IMG/VR virus record: IMGVR_UViG_3300036830_000180
Location: 1-36,801 of that record
Source: a virus
DNA: 36,801 bases
Strand: one strand, 5' to 3'
Position 1 is the stretch's first letter; the number at the start of each line of letters is the position of its first letter. The notes beneath the pieces were generated by a model. That model did not search any database. It was not told the DNA's origin and saw only the letters and a program-made list of their open reading frames with translations. This document shows, piece after piece, positions 14,747-21,384 of this stretch. The position numbers were made by a program, and so were the translations under genes.

Positions 14747-15389
14747 AGTAACATTTTCCGCGGCCGATTATGTCGGCGCCCGCCCGCTGTACTTCTTGAT
14801 CTTCAGCAACGACCAGCTGGGTTTTGCCGTCAACACCGTGACGCGCTCATTGGAGCCGTTCACAACGGGCAACTGGTCCAGCTATTCCATCGCCCTCAGT
14901 CTCGCCGGCGGCGTCTATGCCGGCGATTTTCCATTCATCCCAGACGGCCGCTACTTTGTGAAGGTTTACGAGAAGGTGGGGAGCTCGCCGGCACCGTCGG
15001 ACAACGACCTGGCCGCCAGCGGCTTTTTCAGCTATCGCGGCACCACGGCGCAGGAGAATTCAGAACAATTGGCGATCGATGCCCGCGCGCTCTTTGCCGA
15101 ATTTGGCGAGCCGGCCACGTACAACCAGGGCGGCGACGGTGGCACGCCGCTGTCAATCCAAATCATCGTCAACCGCAACCCCGCGACGGTTGTCACCGAG
15201 GACGGCAAGGTCCTCGCGGATGACCTGGAGATCAACATCCTGAACGACGCGGCCGCGGGCGTCACAAAAATTGTTCCCGATCGCGACACCATCGTTGTAT
15301 CGGGGCGCTTCGGCGGGATCCCGACGTCTCACCTGGTCACCCTGGTCGTCAGCGGAGATGCCGGCATGTGGACAGTGAGGGCCAAGTAA
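14736..15389 (+). CDS. Hypothetical strand-rich structural protein
   Basis: A 217-residue protein. I chose ATG 14736 over TTG 14727. The first ~105 residues are beta-rich (ARPLYFLIFSNDQLGFAVNT, GVYAGDFPFIPDGRYFVKVY), ending in FFSYRGTTAQENSEQLAIDA, a linker helix. The C-terminal ~75 residues are again strand-like (IQIIVNRNPATVVTEDGK, DTIVVSGRFGGIPTSHLVTL). This looks like a two-domain virion or connector protein. No catalytic motif. Its stop overlaps the next start (TAATG). Confidence 0.65.
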   Translation: MSREVTFSAADYVGARPLYFLIFSNDQLGFAVNTVTRSLEPFTTGNWSSYSIALSLAGGVYAGDFPFIPDGRYFVKVYEKVGSSPAPSDNDLAASGFFSYRGTTAQENSEQLAIDARALFAEFGEPATYNQGGDGGTPLSIQIIVNRNPATVVTEDGKVLADDLEINILNDAAAGVTKIVPDRDTIVVSGRFGGIPTSHLVTLVVSGDAGMWTVRAK

Positions 15390-16033
15390 TGCCCGACGTG
15401 GGAATCGACTTAACCGCAATCGAAGGTTTCGCCAAAGCGAGCAGGGCGGGGCGGCCCATACTGCTGCGCCACCTGGCTCGCGCCTACGGCCAGATCGGCA
15501 ACTATGACATCGACACCCTGCGCGCGGACCTGCCGGGCAAGATGAACATCCGGAGCAAAGGCCTGGCCAAGTCGTTCAAAGCGAAGGCGACCGATCCAGG
15601 GCGTGCCACCGGCTTCGAAAAACTGTTCGCGGATGAATACACGGGCTGGAAAGCGGCGGGGGTGTTTCAGACCGGCGGCACGATCACCGGCCGCGGCAAG
15701 TCGCTCACGATTCTGTTTTCCGAGGCGCGTAGCGGCGGCGGCCGGCGTAAATACACGCAGAGTGAACTGCGCCAAATGATCGCGGCCGGCTCCGTACGGC
15801 TGGTACCAACGCCGCGCGGGGTTCTCATCGTGCAGAGTAAGGGCGGAGTCACCAAAACCGGCAAGGGCCGTAAAAACTCGCGCGACGTCATCCTGGGGAT
15901 TCTGAAAAAGCAGGTTCACGAGCGCAAGCGGCTCGATTTTTTTGAGAACGCCGAACGCAACGGCTCGATGCACCAGGACATTTTGGAAACGGCCGTCGAG
16001 AACACGCTCGTCGAAATCGCGCAGCAGATTTAA
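15389..16033 (+). CDS. Tail completion/minor tail protein (DUF6441 or HK97 gp10-like)
   Basis: A 214-residue basic protein from ATG 15389 in a TAATG overlap. Features are an N-terminal helix, RSKGLAKSFKAKATDPGR, then a strand segment RGKSLTILFSEAR, and VRLVPTPRGVLIVQSKGGVT, followed by basic helices and LETAVENTLVEIAQQI. The middle pattern (aromatic/basic strand, then I.P.p.G..iv) is reminiscent of DUF6441/minor tail proteins encoded between the capsid and the tail tube. A connector or tail-completion role is inferred from order (next genes: tail terminator, tail tube). Confidence 0.6.
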   Translation: MPDVGIDLTAIEGFAKASRAGRPILLRHLARAYGQIGNYDIDTLRADLPGKMNIRSKGLAKSFKAKATDPGRATGFEKLFADEYTGWKAAGVFQTGGTITGRGKSLTILFSEARSGGGRRKYTQSELRQMIAAGSVRLVPTPRGVLIVQSKGGVTKTGKGRKNSRDVILGILKKQVHERKRLDFFENAERNGSMHQDILETAVENTLVEIAQQI

Positions 16034-16078
16034 CAGAGAGCCCAGCGGCTTCGCCGCGGGACCGGGACCGGGGGAAAC

Positions 16079-16537
16079 ATGGCTGACTATGTATTAGAAC
16101 GAATCGCGCAGAACGTGGCGACGTCGCTTGCCGGCATCACGGCCGGCGACACTTACAAAAACACGCTGAACATCACGCGGGCGAAAAAGAAGAATGAGCC
16201 GCGGCACCTGGCCGGCTTTATCTTTCAGCTTTCACCTGACGACGTGCAGAGCGGCGCCACCCAGGCGGATGAGTGGGTCCAGCCGTTCGCCGTCGTGTTG
16301 TACGTCATGCCCACCGACGACGACACCACGCCGGTCGACCAGTTCAATAACAATGTCTTCGGCGACATGTACAAAGCAATCATGGCCGACTACTCGCGCG
16401 GAGGCCTGGCGGTCAACACGGAAGTGAAACCGCCGCTGTTTTTGCCACCGGTGCAGGGGGAATTTGGGGGAATCACCTTCCAATTCGACGTCCGGTACCG
16501 CAACCGCATAGACGATCCAGGCACGCCGGCTATTTAA
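16079..16537 (+). CDS. Tail terminator-like protein
   Basis: A 152-residue protein from ATG 16079 behind CGGGGGAAAC. It begins with a helix (YVLERIAQNVATSLAGITAG), then N-I-T-R-basic residues, a strand (HLAGFIFQLSP), QPFAVVLYVMPTDDDTTPVD, a helix with MYKAIMAD, and a closing strand FGGITFQFDVRYRNRIDDP. This is the layout of gpU/tail-terminator-like proteins, which cap the tail tube and set its end. Directly followed by the tail tube gene. Its last codons and stop sit in the repeated GGCTATTTAACTC motif. Confidence 0.65.
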   Translation: MADYVLERIAQNVATSLAGITAGDTYKNTLNITRAKKKNEPRHLAGFIFQLSPDDVQSGATQADEWVQPFAVVLYVMPTDDDTTPVDQFNNNVFGDMYKAIMADYSRGGLAVNTEVKPPLFLPPVQGEFGGITFQFDVRYRNRIDDPGTPAI

Positions 16538-16540
16538 CTC
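16528..16540 (+). repeat. Repeated motif GGCTATTTAACTC, copy 4
   Basis: The 13-base motif encodes the end of the tail-terminator-like gene and lies 36 bases before the tail tube start. ATCCAGGC occurs just upstream, as in copy 1. Confidence 0.7.
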
Positions 16541-16575
16541 AGCAGGGAACGTCATCAGGGGAAGGCGGGGGGTTT

Positions 16576-17493
16576 ATGTCTTTGCTTTATCGACGGCGCG
16601 TGTTCGGGGCGATCCAGCAAAGCGCAGTCGGCACGCCCGGCACGCTGGACACCAGCCACACCTTCTTTTGCTTTGACCCGATCCCTCAGGCCCAGATCGC
16701 GATGCACGAGCGCGTCGCCACCGGGTCCCTGGGCGAGCTCAAATCCATCGCGGGCCCAACCGCGGGCAAGGTTTCATTTTCCCTCGAGCTCGCCGGCAGC
16801 GGCACTTCCGGAACACCGACGCCGGCATGGGCGACGGCGCTGTTGCCGTGTTGCGGATACGTGGCCAGCGGCAACATTTTTTCACCGACGAGCAATCCGG
16901 CCAACTTCAAAGTTGCCACGATCGGCGTGTACGAAAGCGGCGTTTTGAAATTGCTCACCGATGCGATGGGTACCTTCAGCGTCGAAGGCGAGAACGGCAA
17001 GCCCGGCATGGTGAAGTTCGATTTTTCGGGCATCTGGGTTGCGCCCACCGACGTCACCATGCTCGCGCTTCCCTCTTTCCCCATCACGCCGCCGCGCTTC
17101 GCCGCGGCGACGTTCACCGTTGGCGGCTTCACTCCCAAGATTTCCAAATTCAGCCTCGCCGCCGGCAACACGGTCAAATACATCGACGATCTCACCAAGG
17201 CCAGCGGTTACAGCCAGGCGATCGTCACCGAACGCAAGATCCGCGGCGGGCTGGATCCCATTCACGAGCTCGTCGGGACCTGGGACGCATTTGGCCAGTG
17301 GATTGGCAACACCACGCAGGCAATGAGCATGGCCATCGGTTCCGTCGCCGGCAACATCGTGACCATTGCCGCGCCGGCCTTCCAGATCGACGACAACCAG
17401 GAAGGCAATCGCGATGGCATTGTCACCCTGGACACAAAATTCAAATGCAACGATTCCGCCGGCGACGACTCGCTGACGATCACTTTTTCCTGA
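16576..17493 (+). CDS. Major tail tube protein
   Basis: A 305-residue protein from ATG 16576 after GGCGGGGGG. It starts with YRRRVFGAIQQSAVGTPGTL and continues with beta-rich, Gly/Thr-rich sequence (GKVSFSLELAGSGTSGTPTP, DAMGTFSVEGENGKPGMVKF, FSGIWVAPTDVTMLALPSFP). It ends with strands (GIVTLDTKFKCNDSAGDDSL). The arrangement of tandem strands with few helices fits tail tube proteins of long-tailed phages. Its location between the tail terminator and the frameshifted chaperone pair supports this. A separate tube/sheath pair, which a contractile phage would have, is absent. Confidence 0.75.
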   Translation: MSLLYRRRVFGAIQQSAVGTPGTLDTSHTFFCFDPIPQAQIAMHERVATGSLGELKSIAGPTAGKVSFSLELAGSGTSGTPTPAWATALLPCCGYVASGNIFSPTSNPANFKVATIGVYESGVLKLLTDAMGTFSVEGENGKPGMVKFDFSGIWVAPTDVTMLALPSFPITPPRFAAATFTVGGFTPKISKFSLAAGNTVKYIDDLTKASGYSQAIVTERKIRGGLDPIHELVGTWDAFGQWIGNTTQAMSMAIGSVAGNIVTIAAPAFQIDDNQEGNRDGIVTLDTKFKCNDSAGDDSLTITFS

Positions 17494-17879
17494 TGAGGTG
17501 TTTTGTGGGTTTGGGTTTGGAACCGAGTCAGACTTTCGGCTATGTGCCGGTTGAGGACCGCGGCAAAGCGAATCCGCGCTCTATCCTCTTTCGCTTTGTC
17601 GCCGAACGGGACCTGCGGCGCATCGAAGATTTTTTCGACCAGGCCAAGGCCGCGGCAACGCTTCGAACCATGGCGGACCTGACGCTTGAGGGGCTCAAAG
17701 TTGCCTATGCCGGCGAAGTCGCCCTCGACAGCCTTTTAACCCGGCCGACGATCGTTGAGCTGCGCGACAACCTCGTGCACGAGCTCACGATGAATGAGAT
17801 GGATAAAAAAAAATCCGCCTGGCAGTCGCTTGCTACTACGGATGCCTCTGCATCACCGACGGCGCCGGCAAGTGTGTAG
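17493..17879 (+). CDS. Tail assembly chaperone, short (G-like) product
   Basis: A 128-residue protein from ATG 17493, overlapping the tail tube stop (TGATG). It is helical and charged (ILFRFVAERDLRRIEDFFDQ, RDNLVHELTMNEMDKKK). In lambda the equivalent gpG coats the tape measure before tail assembly. The frame contains nine A at 17805-17813 (AAA AAA AAA); ribosomes that do not slip there stop at TAG 17877-17879 after an Ala/Ser/Thr-rich tail. The neighbours (tail tube before, tape measure after) are exactly those expected. Confidence 0.8.
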   Translation: MRCFVGLGLEPSQTFGYVPVEDRGKANPRSILFRFVAERDLRRIEDFFDQAKAAATLRTMADLTLEGLKVAYAGEVALDSLLTRPTIVELRDNLVHELTMNEMDKKKSAWQSLATTDASASPTAPASV

Positions 17880-18187
17880 CGGAATGCCCTTCGACGCGCA
17901 ACGCTGCCGAATACAACGCGCCAGTGTTCGATTGCGTCTCATGCAACGGCCGCGGCTGTAACAGTTGCAACGGTGGACGCTTCGAACTCACCACTTGCGC
18001 CAGAAAGATCATCACTCCGGACGTGTGGCGGGCGCTCAAGTGGTCTATCCGCGCCAGCAAGCAAAAGATTCTGCCGGCAGACGGCGGCGGGTTCTCACAA
18101 TCAGCCAGCTTTTTGTCCGCCTGGGATTTTATAGCGGCCGAATGCCAGGCATGGGACGCCAAGCTGGGAATCAAGGGCAATGGCTAA
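17493..18187 (+). CDS. Tail assembly chaperone, -1 frameshifted (G-T) fusion
   Basis: A -1 slip at A AAA AAA (17807-17813) joins the first 107 codons of the G-like frame to a frame open from 17813 to TAA 18185-18187, giving about 231 residues. The extension has no good start of its own and is fully open from the slip site. It is cysteine-rich: ACYYGCLC, KCVAEC, then CVSCNGRGCNSCNGG, which contains a CxxCxGxG unit followed by CxxCxGG, as in DnaJ-type zinc centres. The rest is helical (PDVWRALKWSIRASKQ, SAWDFIAAECQAW). In lambda the T part bridges the chaperone to the tube protein. Its stop overlaps the tape-measure start by eight bases. The join is written as one span; the reading frame changes at 17813. 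Confidence 0.8.
17807..17813 (+). other. Programmed -1 frameshift slippery site
   Basis: The heptamer A AAA AAA, in the correct phase for tandem tRNA slippage, is the end of a nine-A run. A small hairpin, GATGC-CTCT-GCATC (17841-17854), begins 27 bases downstream. Such sites between tail tube and tape measure are near-universal in long-tailed phages. Confidence 0.8.
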
Positions 18188-20075
18188 CAAAGTTTTAGAA
18201 CTCGTGTTTCGCGGCAAGGACGACGGCGTCGTCCAGGTGATGAAGCAGCAGGGGGCCGAAGCCGACGTTCTCAAGCGCAAGCTGCAGGAAGTCGAAGCGG
18301 CCAAGGCGGCGAAGAACGCCGCGCCGGGCAAAAGCACACTCCAATCACTCAAGCAGGGCCTGGGCGCTCGCAGCGAGCTCGGACAGTTGGGCAAAGTCGC
18401 CGTCGGCGCTGGCGCGGTTGCCGGCCTGACGATGGTTGCCCACGCCATCGGTGAGGCGGCGACGAAGGCGAAGGAACTGACGGCGGAATTCAAAGCCGGC
18501 AAAATCTCCGCCGGCGAGATGGGTGAGAAGCTGGCGGAAGGAATCCCGATCGTCGGCAGCTTCATCAGCGCCGGCCGCCAGGTGAAGGATTTGCTGGCAT
18601 CGTTCGACGGCCTGGCTCATTCCTGGTTCGGCCGGCTCACCGGCCTGAATGAGATGAACGATGCCGCAAAAATTGAAAAGGAAAACGCCGCGCGAAAAAT
18701 CGGCATGGATTACACCGAGGGATCGCTGCAGCGCCAGAAAAAGCTGACGCTGGAAATGGCCAGCGCTTCGGTCGCGCGGCAGGAACGAAAGATCGCGTCC
18801 GGACTGGATGGATACGAGAAGGAACAATTCGAACAAAAGGCCGCGGCCAACAACCGCCTGCAGCAGTTGGAGGACAAACGGCAGTCGGCGATCGAGACGA
18901 CCAACAAAGCGTTTTCCGAAAAGCTCGCCGAAGCCGACAAGCTGGACGACAACGAAAAGGCCACGGCCCGCGCCAACATTTCCAAGCGGCATCAAACCGA
19001 GCTGCAGGGCCTGAACAAAGAATTCGACCAGGCCGCGCGGGATGAACGCACGGCGTCGAGCGTCGAGGAGCACAATTTCTGGTACGAACATCACCAGGCG
19101 AATCAGCGCATCATTGAAAAAGCGCAGCGAGAGATTAACGACATCCAGGCGGGCAGCGGAATCGAGCGGCTCAAGGCACTCGGGAAAAGCCTGGACGCGG
19201 AACTCGCACTCATCGAAAAAAATGCCCAGGACAAAAAGGATGCGATCGATGCTGAACTCAAAGAGCAGTTGAAAGCAGCGCCGGCGAGCGAGGCGGACGG
19301 ACTGAATGAGGCGGCTAAGGGGAAAAAGGCTGCCATCGACCAGGCCGCGGCCGCTCAGAATCAAAACCTTGTTTACAAGGAATTGCAGGACGCTCAATTG
19401 AAGGTTCTGCAGGCGCAGGCCGACGCCGGCGATCGCAACGCTGCCGTCGAATTGCAGCGCGTTCAATCCGCGCGGGATCAGACCCAGGAAGCGGACAAGC
19501 TGCTGGCCATCATGAAAGACCAGGCGGCAACGGTCGAGCAGCGCAAGACGGCCGAGCAGGACCTGAAGGCGATTCAGGCGGCCCAGGGCTCTGCGATCGA
19601 CAAACAACTGCGCGACCAAAACCAGACCGTGCTCGAGCGACAGGCTGCGTACGGCGCCGCCGGCGATCGCGTCGCCGCCAAAAAGCAACTGGAACAACTG
19701 AAGCTCACCAAATCGTTTGAAGAGCAGCAGCAGCAGACGCAGGCGATTTTAAAAAATCCCGCGGCCACCGATGCGCAGAAAAAAGCCGCGGCGGAAAACC
19801 TGCGGCAATTCGCCGGCACGCTGGGCAAGCAATTCGATGAGGACATTTTTGGAAAGAACAGCCAGGCGAAAACTACCGCTGCGCTGGAAGACAAGGGGCT
19901 CCTGCTCAGTGGTGTCGCGGCCGCGGGCAAGGAAAAGCGCAACGATCCGAACACCGCGACGGCAAAGAACACGGCCGAGGCGAATAGTTTGCAGCGGCAG
20001 TTGCTGGCCAAGTTCGATCGATTGCTGGATCGACAACAAAAGCCCGCGGTGCTGATCAGCGGAGTGACGGAGTAA
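18180..20075 (+). CDS. Tape measure protein
   Basis: A 631-residue protein from ATG 18180. It opens with VLELVFRGKDDGVVQVMKQQ, then a very long, highly charged helical region with many Ala, Gln, Lys and Glu (residues ~190-560), predicting extended coiled coils. A hydrophobic patch lies near 80-105 (LGKVAVGAGAVAGLTMVAHA). Tape measures span the tail tube and set tail length. At the usual ~0.15 nm per residue this one predicts a tail of about 95 nm. No peptidase domain (M23, lysozyme or NlpC) is visible. Confidence 0.88.
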   Translation: MANKVLELVFRGKDDGVVQVMKQQGAEADVLKRKLQEVEAAKAAKNAAPGKSTLQSLKQGLGARSELGQLGKVAVGAGAVAGLTMVAHAIGEAATKAKELTAEFKAGKISAGEMGEKLAEGIPIVGSFISAGRQVKDLLASFDGLAHSWFGRLTGLNEMNDAAKIEKENAARKIGMDYTEGSLQRQKKLTLEMASASVARQERKIASGLDGYEKEQFEQKAAANNRLQQLEDKRQSAIETTNKAFSEKLAEADKLDDNEKATARANISKRHQTELQGLNKEFDQAARDERTASSVEEHNFWYEHHQANQRIIEKAQREINDIQAGSGIERLKALGKSLDAELALIEKNAQDKKDAIDAELKEQLKAAPASEADGLNEAAKGKKAAIDQAAAAQNQNLVYKELQDAQLKVLQAQADAGDRNAAVELQRVQSARDQTQEADKLLAIMKDQAATVEQRKTAEQDLKAIQAAQGSAIDKQLRDQNQTVLERQAAYGAAGDRVAAKKQLEQLKLTKSFEEQQQQTQAILKNPAATDAQKKAAAENLRQFAGTLGKQFDEDIFGKNSQAKTTAALEDKGLLLSGVAAAGKEKRNDPNTATAKNTAEANSLQRQLLAKFDRLLDRQQKPAVLISGVTE

Positions 20076-20091
20076 TAGCAGGGGGGAAGAG

Positions 20092-21090
20092 ATGCCAAGT
20101 GGCGTAACGGAAACATGGCGCGGCAAGGGCAAGCGGCGGGGCTCAAATCAGAGCGACACCGCAAAGCGAATTTTCACCGTCGTCGGCGCTCCGGATGAAG
20201 ACACCGCGATGGATGATGTGTTCACCTTCTTTGGCGTCGAAGTGAATAGCGCATACGATTCATCCGACCCAGACAATTTATTGTTCTGCAGCGAAGTGGA
20301 CGCGGATTACGAAAGCCCCAGCGTCTACAAAGTCACCGCCACCTTCCAGATTCCGCCCCTGGGATATTTCCAGGTGTCGGACGATCCGCTCGATTTGCCC
20401 TGGACGTTCGATTGGAAAACGGTCGTGGAGACGATGCCGTTCGATCGCGACATCGACGGCAATCCGGTTGTGAATTCCTCGCTCGATGCCTACACCGGCA
20501 ATCCCACGCGGACCATCACTTACAAAGTGCTCAAGATCGTTCGCAACGAATCGTTCTACGATTACGTCACCTACAAGCAATACGAAAATTGTGTCAACAG
20601 CGACAGCATCACGTTGGTGGAGCCCAACGGGGAAACCAATACGTTCGCCGCCGGCACGATCAAATGCGTGTCGATCGAACCGACCCGCGCCTACACCGCC
20701 AACGATACATTCGTCCCGATCTGCATCACCCTCGAGATCTACGACGCAACCCAGCTGACGACGACCCATCCATTCCAGTTGCACATTCTCGACCAGGGCT
20801 CGCGCGGTTACTGGGGCTCCGGAACGCCTAAGACCAGCGGCAACATCGTTCACCAGGACCCGGACTCCGGGCTTTACCAGGTGGTGGCGTGTGACGTTCG
20901 ACTGAACGGCCTGGGCAAGCCGCTGGATACGACACTGAAAATCGGGACCAGTGGGCAAACGCCGGTGGCGCTTTCCGCCTCGCCGGCGGGGGCGACGGTC
21001 GAGCCGTTTGGAACGGCGCCCTTCGACGCGGTCTATCTCATGTACAAGCGCTACAAAGCAATCGCGCTCTTGCCGTTGCTGGATCCATAG
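20092..21090 (+). CDS. Distal tail/tip protein, unassigned
   Basis: A 332-residue protein from ATG 20092 behind GGGGGGAAGAG. After a basic start it is strand-rich, with many aromatic and acidic residues (FTFFGVEVNSAYDSSDPDN, YKVTATFQIPPLGYFQVSDD, YYKVL-like segments, VDLEIYDATQLT-like strands). It ends YLMYKRYKAIALLPLLDP. Position directly after the tape measure is that of distal tail and baseplate-hub proteins. No specific family recognised. Confidence 0.65.
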   Translation: MPSGVTETWRGKGKRRGSNQSDTAKRIFTVVGAPDEDTAMDDVFTFFGVEVNSAYDSSDPDNLLFCSEVDADYESPSVYKVTATFQIPPLGYFQVSDDPLDLPWTFDWKTVVETMPFDRDIDGNPVVNSSLDAYTGNPTRTITYKVLKIVRNESFYDYVTYKQYENCVNSDSITLVEPNGETNTFAAGTIKCVSIEPTRAYTANDTFVPICITLEIYDATQLTTTHPFQLHILDQGSRGYWGSGTPKTSGNIVHQDPDSGLYQVVACDVRLNGLGKPLDTTLKIGTSGQTPVALSASPAGATVEPFGTAPFDAVYLMYKRYKAIALLPLLDP

Positions 21091-21093
21091 TAG

Positions 21094-21112
21094 CACCGGC
21101 GTCTCGCCGGTG
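21094..21112 (+). repeat. Short perfect hairpin CACCGGCG-TCT-CGCCGGTG
   Basis: Eight-base arms around a three-base loop, between the stop at 21090 and the ribosome-binding site of the gene at 21127. There is no U tract, so it is not a standard terminator. I recall very similar palindromes as dispersed repeats in Verrucomicrobiota genomes; that is memory and unverified. Confidence 0.6.
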
Positions 21113-21126
21113 ATCTGGAGGGAAAG

Positions 21127-21384
21127 ATGCCTGAATACATTTTCAACGAACGAGACAAAGCGGAGTTCAACCGCCTGCGGCGCAAGATCGATTCCCTGCG
21201 CGGTCCCAACGTCAAAAATACTCATGAAACGATTTCCATCGGTCCGGCTGCTGGCATGCGCCGCGTCGTGCAGTCGGTAGACGATGCCCAGGGCGAATTC
21301 ATCTATTCCGAGTGGGTCGTGGTTGCTCAGAACCGCATGGGCGCCCGAATGGACCGCGCCTGCCCACTCATACCTAACGCATGA
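21127..21384 (+). CDS. Small hypothetical tail-region protein
   Basis: An 85-residue protein from ATG 21127 with GGAGGGAAAG just upstream. It has a basic helical N-terminus (YIFNERDKAEFNRLRRKIDS) and a strand-rich second half (RRVVQSVDDAQGEFIYSEWV, VVAQNRMGARMDR). It is coupled to the large tail gene by an ATGA overlap at 21381. Function unknown; a structural or chaperone role for the large protein is plausible from coupling alone. Confidence 0.65.
   Translation: MPEYIFNERDKAEFNRLRRKIDSLRGPNVKNTHETISIGPAAGMRRVVQSVDDAQGEFIYSEWVVVAQNRMGARMDRACPLIPNA

Noticed and set aside
16827-17492. Upstream extension of the G-like chaperone frame through the tail tube gene
   Set aside because: The Arg/His-rich sequence before ATG 17493 is a shadow of the tail tube protein; the TGATG overlap marks the true start.
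18345-19697. 450-residue open frame on the minus strand opposite the tape measure
   Set aside because: Leu/Arg/Phe-rich shadow of the coiled-coil tape measure; no ribosome-binding site and an unnatural composition.
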